Of a stretch of 64,000 nucleotides of DNA, positions 8,366 through 17,048 are shown one piece after another. A program made the translations under genes and the position numbers. Where the stretch lies: contig CAWBXR010000016.1 in assembly GCA_963792815.1 (NCBI GenBank), positions 248,001 through 312,000 on the forward strand, read 5' to 3'. Within the stretch, counting starts at the first letter, position 1; each line of letters starts with the position of its first letter. This stretch comes from JARRPM01 sp963792815 (lineage in GTDB: Bacteria; Pseudomonadota; Gammaproteobacteria; Pseudomonadales; Halieaceae). The notes below the pieces were generated by a model. The model was given only the letters and a program-made list of their open reading frames with translations, was not told the DNA's origin and made no database searches.

Positions 8366-9481
8366 ATGCCCATGGAAGAAGCTCGCCTGTGCCTGCTGTT
8401 GCAGGCTGTGCCCGGAATCGAGGATGCAGCGCGCGCCAGGCTGCTGTCGCACTGCGGTTCCCCCGGCATCGCTGCTGAGCGGTGGCCCTGCCCTCTGGCT
8501 CGAAGCGGGTCTGTCGCCGGCGCAGGCGGGAGAGCTTGAGCGAACGCTGCTGCGCGGAAGTCGTTTGTTCGATATTGATGCCCAGCTGGCAGCCCTTGCC
8601 AGGGTCGGCGCCGAGGTGTTGCCGGTTACGGATGCGCGCTACCCGCCCCTGCTGCGGGCGATTCACGACCCTCCCCCCTGCTCTACGCCCGGGGTGATCT
8701 CGACATCCTGGGCCGGCCACAGCTGGCCGTGGTCGGAAGCCGCAGGGCCAGTCCCGCGGGCCTGCGTGCCGCAGGTGCACTGGCTGCCCAAGCCGTGGCG
8801 GCAGGCCTTGCTATTACCAGCGGCCTGGCCCGGGGCATCGATGGCGCCGCGCATCGGGGTGCCCTCGAGTGCGGGGGTGAAAGTATCGCGGTTGTAGCAA
8901 CCGGTATAGACCGGGTCTACCCGGCTCAGCATCGGCAGCTCGCCGCCGAACTCGCCGAGGGAGGCTGCCTGGTGAGTGAGTTCCCCCCGGGCGTGCCGCC
9001 CCTGCAGTCCAATTTTCCCCGCCGCAACCGCATCATCAGTGGCCTTTCCCTTGGCGTGCTGGTGGTGGAGGCGGCGCTGCCCAGCGGCTCATTGATAACC
9101 GCACGCACTGCGCTGGAGCAGGGTCGGGAGGTATTCGCCCTGCCCTGGTCCATTTACCACGCGGGCGGCGCGGGCTGCCTGCAGCTGATTCGCGATGGCG
9201 CCAAGATGGTCCAGGCTATCGGGGATGTACTGGAAGAGTTGGGGCCAATGTATGCCGTACAGCGCGATTTGCCCTCACCCGCGCCGGCCGGGCAGGTGGT
9301 GCGTGAGCAGTTGTCCGGGCGACAACAGCGCGTACTGCAGCTGGTCGGCTACGAGCGTGTATCGGTGGATGAGCTGAGCCGGCTGAGCGCACTCCCGGTT
9401 GCAGCGGTGCTGGCTGAGTTGTCATATCTTGAAATGCAGGGCGCCGTGAGCCGGACTGAGGGAGGTTATATCCGCAGCTGA
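8366..9481 (+). CDS. dprA: DNA processing protein DprA (two frameshifts in this sequence)
   Basis: DprA loads RecA on incoming single-stranded DNA during transformation. The gene reads in three pieces: an N-terminal helical (SAM-like) part from the ATG at 8366 (or ATG 8372); a middle part in the next frame (LLSGGPALWLEAGLSPAQA to RYPPLLRAIHDPP); and the Rossmann part back in the first frame from about 8680. The last holds AVVGSRRAS, SGLARGIDGAAHRGAL, FPRRNRIISGLS and a C-terminal winged-helix domain. The first shift fits one extra C in the C-run at about 8460-8464, giving GSPASLLSGG. The second fits one missing C in the six-C run at 8673-8678, giving DPPPLLYARGD. Family and position are certain; whether the breaks are real is not. 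Confidence 0.88.
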
Positions 9482-9581
9482 GGTGTCGCCAGGCTTGCGA
9501 AGTGACCCGCAGTTGGTTAACTTTCGCGCTTCTTGGCCGGTCGTTTCACAGGGCCGTTGCCAGTCCGCCAGGAGAGAAAGT

Positions 9582-9722
9582 ATGAGCGAGTCATTTCTCG
9601 CTGCCCAGATCATGGCCGTGGGCAATCCTGCCCTGGGTCAGAAGCTGCGGGACGAGCGCGCCGCCAACGCGGAGGCTATCCGCGCCAAGGACGCCGCCCT
9701 GCAGGAAAGCCTGTGCAACTGA
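9582..9722 (+). CDS. 46-residue mini-protein resembling the C-terminus of PurE
   Basis: A short ORF opens at an ATG preceded by a good Shine-Dalgarno (AGGAGAG at 9570) and ends 2 bases before tsaC. Its sequence (MSESFLAAQIMAVGNPALG, then KLRDERAANAEAIRAKDAAL) resembles the last helix and tail of PurE, 5-(carboxyamino)imidazole ribonucleotide mutase (family pattern NA-LLAAQIL---DP-L---L---R). The roughly 110 residues holding the PurE active site are absent upstream in all frames. It could be a remnant left by loss of purE(-purK), or a small protein in its own right. The PurE likeness is from memory of the family, so moderate at best. Confidence 0.5.
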   Translation: MSESFLAAQIMAVGNPALGQKLRDERAANAEAIRAKDAALQESLCN

Positions 9723-9724
9723 GC

Positions 9725-10294
9725 ATGACGACTCCGGCTCCCGTGCCATTGCGCCTGCGCCTGGCGCTGCAGGCCATTGCCGCTGGCGGCGTGATTGCCT
9801 GCCCTACAGAAGCTGTCTGGGGCCTCAGTTGCGACCCGCAGAACCGCGACGCCGTACAACGATTGCTGGCGCTGAAAGGGCGCTCTCCGGCCAAGGGGCT
9901 CATTCTTGTCGCCGCGACGGAGCAGCAGCTGGAGTTTCTGCTGGCGGGCCTCGATCCGCGGTTGCGCCAGACCCTGTCGGCCAGCTGGCCGGGGCCCGCG
10001 ACCTGGCTGGTGCCTCACCACGGTCGGGTGCCCGCCTGGATCCACGGGGAGCACGCCACTGTCGCCGTCCGCGTCAGCGGACACCCGCTTGTCAGTGCCC
10101 TGTGTTCCGGCTGGGGCGCGCCGCTTGTCTCCACCTCCGCCAATCCCTCGGGCAGCCGCCCGCCGCGCCAGGCCTACCAGGTGAAACGCTACTTTGGCGA
10201 GGAACTGGATTACCTGCTGCCCGGCGCCCTGGGGCATTCGGGCCGCCCCACTGAAATCAGGGACCTCGCCAGCGGGCGAATAATCCGGTCCTGA
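9725..10294 (+). CDS. tsaC: Threonylcarbamoyl-AMP synthase (YrdC/Sua5 type)
   Basis: A 189-residue protein of the short YrdC form. It makes L-threonylcarbamoyl-AMP from threonine, bicarbonate and ATP, the first step of t6A37 tRNA modification. Recognisable segments are GGVIACPTEAVWGLSCDP (22-39), the KGRSPAKGLIL loop, the PATWLVP segment and VSTSANPSG near residue 140. The start is the ATG at 9725, 2 bases after the mini-ORF stop, which suggests coupled translation. Neighbours dprA, hemF and aroE match the Pseudomonas order. Confidence 0.94.
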   Translation: MTTPAPVPLRLRLALQAIAAGGVIACPTEAVWGLSCDPQNRDAVQRLLALKGRSPAKGLILVAATEQQLEFLLAGLDPRLRQTLSASWPGPATWLVPHHGRVPAWIHGEHATVAVRVSGHPLVSALCSGWGAPLVSTSANPSGSRPPRQAYQVKRYFGEELDYLLPGALGHSGRPTEIRDLASGRIIRS

Positions 10295-10320
10295 CCCTTT
10301 CCACTGGCCCTGTTCAGGTA

Positions 10321-10347
10321 TTGTTCCGGCCCCCGTGTGCGTATAAT
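10321..10347 (+). promoter_or_regulatory. Candidate sigma-70 promoter for hemF
   Basis: A perfect -10 TATAAT lies at 10342-10347. The nearest -35 candidates are TTGTTC at 10321-10326 (15-bp spacer) or the overlapping TATTGT at 10319 (17-bp spacer). It is 34 bases upstream of the hemF ATG, a plausible leader length. Confidence 0.5.
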
Positions 10348-10381
10348 GCCTCGCCCATGAATCCGGGGGGTGAAACAAGCT

Positions 10382-11287
10382 ATGGATATTGAACAGGTCA
10401 AATCCTACCTGCTCCAGCTGCAGGACACGATCTGCGCCGAGCTGGCAGAGGAAGACGGCGAGGCCGATTTCCTGACCGACGAGTGGCAGCGGCCCGAAGG
10501 GGGCGGCGGCCGCAGCAGGGTGCTGGCCGAGGGCGCGGTCTTCGAGCGCGCAGGTGTCAATTTTTCACACGTGCGTGGCGCAAGCCTTCCCCCCTCCGCC
10601 AGTGCATCCAGGCCGGAACTCGCCGGCCGCAGTTTTCAGGCCATGGGCGTTTCCCTGGTCATTCACCCCCGCAATCCCCATGTGCCGACCTCCCATGCCA
10701 ACGTCCGGATGTTTGTCGCCGAGAAACCGGGAGAGGCGCCGGTCTGGTGGTTCGGTGGTGGCTATGACCTCACGCCTTACTACGGCAACCGGGAGGACTG
10801 TGTCAGCTGGCACAGGGTCGCAGCAGATGCCTGCGCACCTTTTGGGGAGGAGGTGTACCCGCGCTTCAAAGCCTGGTGCGACCAGTATTTCTATCTCAAG
10901 CACCGGCGGGAACCCCGTGGAATCGGCGGCCTTTTTTTCGATGACCTGAACGAGTGGGACTTCCCCACTTGTTTTGCCTTTATGCGCTCGGTTGGAGATT
11001 CCTATATAAAAGCCTACCGGCCTATCGTGCAGCGACGCAAAGACCAGGCGTTCAGCGACAGCGAGCGAAAGTTTCAGCTCTATCGCCGCGGCCGCTACGT
11101 GGAGTTCAACCTGGTCTACGACCGGGGCACCCTGTTCGGCTTGCAGTCTGACGGCCGCACCGAGGCCATTCTCATGTCGCTGCCGCCACTGGTGCGTTGG
11201 GAGTATGACTACCGGCCGGCGCCCGGGTCGCGGGAGGCAGAGCTCACGGAGTTCTACCTGCAGGACAGGGACTGGTTGGCGAGCTGA
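10382..11287 (+). CDS. hemF: Oxygen-dependent coproporphyrinogen III oxidase
   Basis: A 301-residue enzyme that decarboxylates two propionates of coproporphyrinogen III to give protoporphyrinogen IX in aerobic haem synthesis. It is very close to E. coli HemF along its whole length: GGGGRSRVL, AGVNFSHV, HPRNPHVPTSHANVRMF, WWFGGGYDLTPYY, FYLKHRREPRGIGGLFFDDL and RRGRYVEFNLVYDRGT. The ATG at 10382 (MDIEQVKSYLLQLQ) matches the usual N-terminus; an in-frame GTG at 10370 adds four residues. The O2-requiring form fits an aerobic organism with haem-rich respiratory genes nearby. Confidence 0.96.
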   Translation: MDIEQVKSYLLQLQDTICAELAEEDGEADFLTDEWQRPEGGGGRSRVLAEGAVFERAGVNFSHVRGASLPPSASASRPELAGRSFQAMGVSLVIHPRNPHVPTSHANVRMFVAEKPGEAPVWWFGGGYDLTPYYGNREDCVSWHRVAADACAPFGEEVYPRFKAWCDQYFYLKHRREPRGIGGLFFDDLNEWDFPTCFAFMRSVGDSYIKAYRPIVQRRKDQAFSDSERKFQLYRRGRYVEFNLVYDRGTLFGLQSDGRTEAILMSLPPLVRWEYDYRPAPGSREAELTEFYLQDRDWLAS

Positions 11288-11355
11288 TGCAAGCCGATCC
11301 GGGCGCGTGCCAGTTGCGGTTGCACACCGGGAGTCAGAAAAAGGAACAGCGGTAA

Positions 11356-12190
11356 ATGAGTGGTATCAATAAGTACGCGGTATTCGGCAATCCGATCAAG
11401 CAAAGTAAATCACCGGCGATACACGCCGCCTTCGCCGCCCAATGCGAACAGCAGCTGCAGTACCGCGCCGTGCTGGTGCAAGCGGATGGTTTTGAGCAGG
11501 CAGCGCGCCAGTTTTTTGCTGATGGCGGGGCCGGCCTCAATGTCACCGTACCGTTCAAGCAGGAGGCTTTTGCGTTTGCCGACCATCTCAGCGAGCGCGC
11601 CCGACGTGCAGGGGCCGCCAATACGCTGACTCGCGCGCGCCGACGGCAGCATCGAAGGCGATAACACGGACGGTATCGGCCTTGTCCGCGACATGGTTGC
11701 CAATCTCGGCTGGGCCGTACAGGGCCAACGGGTGTTGGTGTTGGGTGCGGGTGGGGCTGCCCGCGGTGCGCTGGAGCCGCTGCTGCGGGAAAAACCGTCC
11801 CAGTTGTTAATCGTCAACCGTACGCCGGAAAAGGCGGCGCAACTGGCGGCTGAGTTCGCCGATATCGGCCCGGTGGAGGGCGGCGCCTACTCACTGATAG
11901 GCGAGCGCAGTTTCGATCTGGTGATCAATGCCACCAGCGCGGGCCTTAGCGGGACCATGCTCGATTTACCCGGCACACTGCTGACCGAGCGCAGTTGCTG
12001 CTACGATATGGTGTACGGTGCGGAACCCACGGTGTTTATGCGCTGGGCCGCCCACCACGCCGCCTGGGCGGTGGCCGACGGGCTGGGTATGTTGGTAGAG
12101 CAGGCCGCACAGAGTTTTTATATCTGGCACCGGGTGCGCCCCGAGACCCGCCCGGTGATCAGGCAGATTCGCGAGTCGTTGGCGAGCTGA
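11356..12190 (+). CDS. aroE: Shikimate dehydrogenase AroE (one frameshift in this sequence)
   Basis: AroE reduces 3-dehydroshikimate with NADPH in aromatic amino acid synthesis. The first half runs from the ATG at 11356 (YAVFGNPIKQSKSPAIH, LNVTVPFK, ERARRAGAANTL). The second half is in the next frame (GDNTDGIGLVRDM, then the NADP loop LGAGGAARG, FDLVINATSAGL, and ADGLGMLVEQAAQSF at the C-terminus). The junction is the alternating CG tract at about 11632-11641. Loss of one CG unit, or one extra base, would explain it and give LTRARADGSIEGDNTDG. The combined length of about 277 residues is normal. The pathway is usually indispensable, so I read this as sequence error or recent slippage. Confidence 0.88.
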
Positions 12191-12208
12191 GGCTGTTTCA
12201 ACAGGCGG

Positions 12209-12769
12209 CTACCGGGCTTCCAGTTCCGCAATGTGCTGGTCTTTCAATTTGACGTAGTTGTTCGCGCTGTAACTGAAGTACGCCATTTCCTTCTCGCTCA
12301 GCTCCCTAACCTCCCGGGCCGGGCTCCCGGCGTAGAGATAGCCGCTGCGCAGGAGCTTGCCCGGTGTGACCAGCGCACCCGCGGCGATAACCACGTCGTC
12401 CTCGATCACCGCTCCGTCCATTATGGTAGCCCCCATACCCACCAGCACCCTGTCGCCCACGGTACAGCCGTGGAGGGTGGCATTGTGGCCGATGGTGACC
12501 TCGCTGCCGATCTGTAGCGGCCAGCCGTCCGGGTTGAACGGCCCGGCGTGGGTGATATGGAGCACACAGCCGTCCTGCACGCTGCTGCGAGCGCCCACCC
12601 GTATCCGGTGCATGTCACCGCGGATAACCACCTGGGGCCAGACCGAGGTGTCATCCCCCAGCTCGACGTCACCGATGACCACCGCGCTGGGGTCTATCAG
12701 TACGCGCGCACCTGTTCTGGGTCGCTGTCCGTTGAAGCTGCGCACATTGCCGTAGCTGTGATGTTTCAT
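12209..12769 (-). CDS. Gamma-carbonic anhydrase-like (left-handed beta-helix) protein
   Basis: A 186-residue protein built of hexapeptide repeats, of the YrdA/PaaY/CaiE gamma-carbonic anhydrase group. The zinc-site region shows histidines in DGCVLHITH and TIGHNATLHGC, and the trimer-forming RGDMHRIRVG and GMGATIMDG segments are typical. The likely role is a zinc- or iron-dependent carbonic anhydrase or a related acyl-transfer function; the exact activity cannot be told from sequence. The start is the ATG at 12769 (MKHHSYGNVRSF); the longer ORF reaching 13123 is an artefact over the opposite-strand gene. It converges on aroE. Confidence 0.88.
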   Translation of the reverse strand: MKHHSYGNVRSFNGQRPRTGARVLIDPSAVVIGDVELGDDTSVWPQVVIRGDMHRIRVGARSSVQDGCVLHITHAGPFNPDGWPLQIGSEVTIGHNATLHGCTVGDRVLVGMGATIMDGAVIEDDVVIAAGALVTPGKLLRSGYLYAGSPAREVRELSEKEMAYFSYSANNYVKLKDQHIAELEAR

Positions 12770-12845
12770 GATTAGGGCTCCGCCAGGTCTTTGGCCTACA
12801 ATACCCAGCCAGTCCCGGCCTGACCAGCTCGTCGGAGAGCAGAGT

Positions 12846-13130
12846 ATGTCTGTCAGCACAAGTCGTCGTCGTTTTATCGCCGGAGCGGTGTGTCCGCGCT
12901 GCGCCCAGATGGACAAAATAGTGGTGGACCTCGACACTGACCAGCGCGAGTGCGTCGCCTGCGGCTTTTCGGAAGCGAGGCCGGGCGACAGGCCTGATAC
13001 CGCGGCAGTGCCCAAGGGAAATAGCGAAGCGGGCGTAAAAGAGTTGCCTACACGGGTCAGCCGGGCGGCTGCCCGCAGGGTCGAAACCCCGGCTGAGCCC
13101 GTTCGGCTGGTAGATCCACCCAAAAAGTAG
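12846..13130 (+). CDS. YheV-like putative zinc-ribbon protein
   Basis: A 94-residue protein whose first half matches the YheV/DUF2387 family: RRRFIAGAVCPRCAQMDK, then ECVACGF, giving two CxxC pairs that would bind one metal ion. The second half is low-complexity and charged with no domain that I recognise. Start is the ATG at 12846 with GGAGAG 6-11 bases upstream. It is divergent from the carbonic anhydrase gene and converges on an unknown gene. Function of the family is not established. Confidence 0.82.
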   Translation: MSVSTSRRRFIAGAVCPRCAQMDKIVVDLDTDQRECVACGFSEARPGDRPDTAAVPKGNSEAGVKELPTRVSRAAARRVETPAEPVRLVDPPKK

Positions 13131-13142
13131 CAACCCTGTCGC

Positions 13143-13784
13143 TTAACTTGCCGTGCAGGCCAGGCGCAACCGTATCTGGCGCGATGACCAGCTCAGCTTG
13201 TCGTATTTGAACAGCTGCCCGCTCGGTGCGGCGCTGGCGGGCAAGGTGCGGACCTTCGCCCACACATACTCCCGCTCCAGCAATTTTGTCGCCGTTTCAT
13301 GCACCTTCTGGTCCAGCTGGTTCGCCAGGGCATCCCCCAGCAGGTGGTGAACGATGACATTGGCCTCGGTCATGTCCACCGGCAGCAGAGGCCTTTGCAG
13401 GTGCCGTATATGGTGGTCGTTTACCTCTTCCAGCAGGCGGTGCGCGAGAAATGCCTCATCCAGCAGCCCGTCCAGCCCTGCGTCGGACGGCAGGTCTGCC
13501 GGTGGGTGCAGGAAATACTCCTCAGCCATGTCCAGTAGCGGCGCGGCGTAATCATAGAAGCCCATATGCTTGCTTACCGCTGTTACCAGCAGCAGGCAGT
13601 CGGGCACGCTCTCAACATAGCCGGTGACGAAAGACAGAAGACCGGCCACCGGGTCTTTTTCGGGTAATACCAGTTTGTTGCGCAACTGCGGCAGCCGCTG
13701 CTCCAGGCTGCGGCCCAGCCGTCCAGTTCTGGCCTCTGCCAGCACGGCGCTGTGTATCTTTTTTCTTATGATTGTCGCAGCCAT
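13143..13784 (-). CDS. Conserved-looking protein of unknown function, mostly helical
   Basis: A 213-residue soluble protein without signal peptide or membrane segment. I do not recognise a domain. It begins MAATIIRKKIHSAVLAEAR and has a hydrophobic helix near residues 45-70 (GLLSFVTGYVESVPDCLLLV). A histidine-rich patch (VNDHHIRHLQRP, then NVIVHHLLGD) comes near residues 118-150, and a basic C-terminus follows. Codon use looks like that of the neighbours and the ORF is uninterrupted, so it is probably real. It lies between the YheV-like gene and the cytochrome oxidase operon and points away from the latter. The histidine pairs could bind metal, but that is only a guess. Confidence 0.75.
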   Translation of the reverse strand: MAATIIRKKIHSAVLAEARTGRLGRSLEQRLPQLRNKLVLPEKDPVAGLLSFVTGYVESVPDCLLLVTAVSKHMGFYDYAAPLLDMAEEYFLHPPADLPSDAGLDGLLDEAFLAHRLLEEVNDHHIRHLQRPLLPVDMTEANVIVHHLLGDALANQLDQKVHETATKLLEREYVWAKVRTLPASAAPSGQLFKYDKLSWSSRQIRLRLACTAS

Positions 13785-14068
13785 GGGACACCCGGTGTGG
13801 TCTGGCCTTGCTCGAAGGTACAGTTCAGGCTAGTACATCCTCGTTAAAGCGCTACCGGGTATTGCATTTCATTTATCTGCCTGGGCACATCGTGGGCGGT
13901 AAATTCGAATGGTTTTGAGCGGTTTTGCCGCGATTTGCCGCAGTTGTGGGCTGATTTGTGGCGTCATTGAGAGCGCTTCCTATCCAGCTCGGGTTGCCAG
14001 CCGGTGACGCCCATGCGGCCCCGTTTTGTGGGGCGCTCAACTGAGTAGGCTTTGGCCGTGAGATTCGC

Positions 14069-14287
14069 TATAATCGCCGGGTTTTGCCGCTGCGACCAAA
14101 TGTCGCACCGCCGGCAAAGTCGTATCAGCTGGCAAGTTCAAGCAGTGTAAATGTCCCGATTGCCCCGCACACTGGCGGTATGTCGGTTTCGTATCACGCT
14201 GCCGCCGCACACATGCGGCGGGCCGTTTCAGAGCCAAGACGGCCGGTTGGGGGAAATATGATTCAATTCAAAATGGAGACACGGGAA
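14069..14287 (+). promoter_or_regulatory. Putative promoter and long leader of the cytochrome oxidase operon
   Basis: The gene-free stretch 13785-14287 holds a perfect TATAAT at 14069-14074, without a clear -35 box. If it is used, the coxB mRNA has a leader of about 200 bases. A stable hairpin CCGCCGCA/TGCGGCGG with loop CACA lies at 14202-14221. An inverted repeat GCCCC/GGGGC with a T-rich loop lies further up, near 14015-14035. I see no known riboswitch. The remaining sequence is unremarkable. Confidence 0.4.
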
Positions 14288-15433
14288 ATGTGTTTTAAAG
14301 CGAAGCGGCTGTTCAAGCTCGCCCTCGGTCCTGTGCTGATGCTGACGAGTGCTGTCGCGCTGGCTTACGGGCCCGAGGTCAACCAGATCAACATGGCGCC
14401 CGGACCTACCGAAGTAGGCGAGCGCATCTATGACCTGCACATGATCATTTTCTGGATCTGTACGGTCATCGGCCTCGGTGTGTTCGGGGTGATGTTTTAT
14501 TCCATCATCTACCACCGCAAGTCCAAGGGTGCCGTACCCTCACACTTTCATGAGAGCACCAAGGTGGAGATCGCCTGGACAGTGGTGCCCTTCCTGATCC
14601 TGATAGGCATGGCGGTACCCGCCACCTCCACACTACTGGAGGTTTATGATAACGACGATGCGGAACTGGATATCCTCGTTACTGGCTACCAGTGGAAGTG
14701 GAAGTACGAATATATTACTGAAAATGGCGAAAATGTGTCATTTTTCAGTAACCTGCGCACCCCGCAGAGCGAAATAAACAACACCCAGCCCAAGGGCGAG
14801 CACTACCTGCTGGAAGTGGACGAGCCGCTGGTTATCCCGGCCAATACCAAGGTGCGCTTCCTGATTACTGCCAACGACGTGATTCACTCCTGGTGGGTTC
14901 CGGAACTGGCGGTCAAGCGCGATGCGATCCCGGGTTTCATCAACGAGGCCTGGACCAAAGTGCCCACCGAGGGCGTTTACCGCGGCCAGTGTGCGGAATT
15001 GTGCGGCAAGGACCACGGCTTCATGCCGATCGTGGTCAATGTTGTCAGCAGTGAAGAATACGGCCAGTGGCTGGGCGACAAGCAGGTTGAAGCAGCGGCG
15101 ATCAAGGAGCTGATGGCCCAGACCTTCAGCCTCGACCAGTTGATGGAGCGCGGCGAGGCAGTCTATGCCCGCGCCTGTCTTGCCTGTCACGGCGCCAACG
15201 GTGAAGGCGGCGTGGGCAACGCCATTGCGGGCAGCCCCGTTGCAACCGGCGCTGTCGGCCCCCACCTGGAGATCGGCATCAACGGTGTGCCCGGCTCTGC
15301 CATGCAGGCCTTCGGCGGACAGCTGAATGACGTGGATATGGCCGCGGTCATCACTTATCAGCGCAATGCGTTCGGCAACAATATGGGCGATATGATCCAG
15401 CCCATTGATGTCTACAATCACAAGAAAGGCTAA
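14288..15433 (+). CDS. coxB: Cytochrome c oxidase subunit II with fused C-terminal cytochrome c domain
   Basis: About 381 residues. Order: signal peptide (ending near ALAYG); two membrane helices (FWICTVIGLGVFGVMFYSII and VVPFLILIGMAVPATSTLL); the periplasmic CuA domain with HSWWVPELAVKRDAIPG and the binuclear copper motif CAELCGKDHGFM; then a class I cytochrome c domain with CLACH near residue 300 and GSAMQAFGG supplying the axial methionine. This is a caa3-like subunit II that can take electrons directly through its own haem. I use the ATG at 14288, with GGAG 9 bases upstream and a clean signal peptide; ATGs at 14258 and 14273 are in frame. coxA follows after 15 bases. Confidence 0.94.
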   Translation: MCFKAKRLFKLALGPVLMLTSAVALAYGPEVNQINMAPGPTEVGERIYDLHMIIFWICTVIGLGVFGVMFYSIIYHRKSKGAVPSHFHESTKVEIAWTVVPFLILIGMAVPATSTLLEVYDNDDAELDILVTGYQWKWKYEYITENGENVSFFSNLRTPQSEINNTQPKGEHYLLEVDEPLVIPANTKVRFLITANDVIHSWWVPELAVKRDAIPGFINEAWTKVPTEGVYRGQCAELCGKDHGFMPIVVNVVSSEEYGQWLGDKQVEAAAIKELMAQTFSLDQLMERGEAVYARACLACHGANGEGGVGNAIAGSPVATGAVGPHLEIGINGVPGSAMQAFGGQLNDVDMAAVITYQRNAFGNNMGDMIQPIDVYNHKKG

Positions 15434-15448
15434 CCGGAGGAGTTAACG

Positions 15449-17030
15449 ATGGGCGATCATCATCACGGTCCTGCCAAGGGCCTCAGCCGGTGGCTGTTTA
15501 CCACCAACCATAAAGACATCGGGACCATGTACCTGTGGTTCTCGTTTGCCATGTTCATCCTGGGCGGCACCTTCGCCATGATCATCCGGGCCGAGTTGTT
15601 CCAGCCCGGCCTGCAATTGGTAGAGCCCGCGTTCTTCAACCAGATGACCACCCTGCACGGGCTGGTCATGGTGTTTGGCGCGATCATGCCCTCCTTCGTC
15701 GGCCTGGCCAACTGGCTGATCCCGATGATGATCGGGGCGCCGGACATGGCCCTGCCGCGGATGAACAACTGGAGTTTCTGGATCCTGCCGCCGACTTTCC
15801 TGCTGCTGGCGTCCACCCTGTTCATGGAAGGCGGCGCGCCTGCAGCGGGCTGGACCTTCTATGCACCGCTGTCCACCACCTATGCGGGACCCTCGGTTAC
15901 GTTCTTCATCTTCTGCATCCACGTTCTGGGTCTGTCGTCGATTATGGGTTCCATCAACATCATCGCCACGGTGATGAACATGCGCGCCCCGGGCATGACG
16001 TACATGAAGATGCCCCTGTTCGTCTGGACCTGGCTGATTACAGCCTTCCTGCTGGTGGCAGTTATGCCGGTGCTGGCGGGTTGCGTAACGATGATGCTGA
16101 TGGACGTACACTTCGGCACCAGCTTCTTCTCGGCTGCCGGCGGTGGTGACCCGGTGCTGTTCCAGCACGTGTTCTGGTTCTTCGGTCACCCCGAGGTATA
16201 CATCATCATATTGCCGGCTTTCGGTGTGGTCTCCCAGATCATTCCCGGCGTTTTCCCGCAAGCCGCTGTTCGGCTACGACTCAATGGTTTACGCCACCGC
16301 GTCGATCGCGTTCCTGTCGTTTATCGTATGGGCACACCATATGTACACCGTGGGCATGCCGGTAGCGGGTGAGCTGTTCTTCATGTACGCCACCATGCTG
16401 ATCGCGGTACCCACCGGCGTAAAGGTGTTCAACTGGGTTACCACCATGTGGCGCGGCTCGCTTTCCTTTGAGACGCCCATGCTGTTCGCCATCGGCTTCC
16501 TGGTACTGTTCACCATCGGTGGCTTCACCGGCCTGATGCTGTCCATCGCACCCGCTGACTTCCAGTACCATGACACCTACTTCGTGGTGGCTCACTTCCA
16601 CTACGTGATGGTGGCCGGTGCGGTATTCAGCATGAGCGCGGCGATCTACTTCTGGCTGCCCAAGTGGTGCGGCCGGATGTACAACGAAACCATGGGCAAG
16701 ACCCACTTCTGGATTTCGTTCATCGGTTTCAACGTGGCGTTCTTCCCGCAGCATTTTGTGGGCCTGGCCGGCATGCCGCGACGGATCCCTGATTACGCCC
16801 TGCAATTTGCCGACTTCAACATGATTTCCAGCATCGGCGCCTTTGTCTACGGCCTGTCGCAAATTCTGTTCCTGTACAACGTGATTGCGACCATCGTAGC
16901 CGGCAAGCCGGTATCGGATCCGAAAGTCTGGGACGGTGCTGAAGGCCTGGAGTGGACAATACCCACACCTGCGCCCTACCACACCTTCGAAACGCCGCCG
17001 AAGATCGATCCGGCTCACGCACACTCCTAA
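15449..17030 (+). CDS. coxA: Cytochrome c oxidase subunit I (one frameshift in this sequence)
   Basis: The catalytic haem-copper subunit of aa3-type oxidase, about 527 residues and 12 membrane helices. Before the break: WLFTTNHKDIGTMYLWF, LHGLVMVFGAIMPSF (low-spin haem histidine), and FQHVFWFFGHPEVYIIILP (the CuB histidine and cross-linked tyrosine helix). After it: KPLFGYDSMVYA, FIVWAHHMYTVG (CuB histidine pair), and HDTYFVVAHFHYVMV (the a and a3 haem histidines). The shift lies at about 16244-16246, where one extra C in CCC turns IIPAFSRKPLF into IIPGVFPQAA. All functional residues are present on the two sides, so sequence error is likely. RBS GGAGG at about 15436. Confidence 0.92.
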
Positions 17031-17048
17031 GGTGGTACTGCCCCTGTG

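Noticed and set aside
12768..13130. Longer 120-codon version of the YheV-like protein starting at 12768
   Set aside because: The first 26 codons are unconserved and overlap the start region of the opposite gene; the ATG at 12846 has the RBS and the family's N-terminus.
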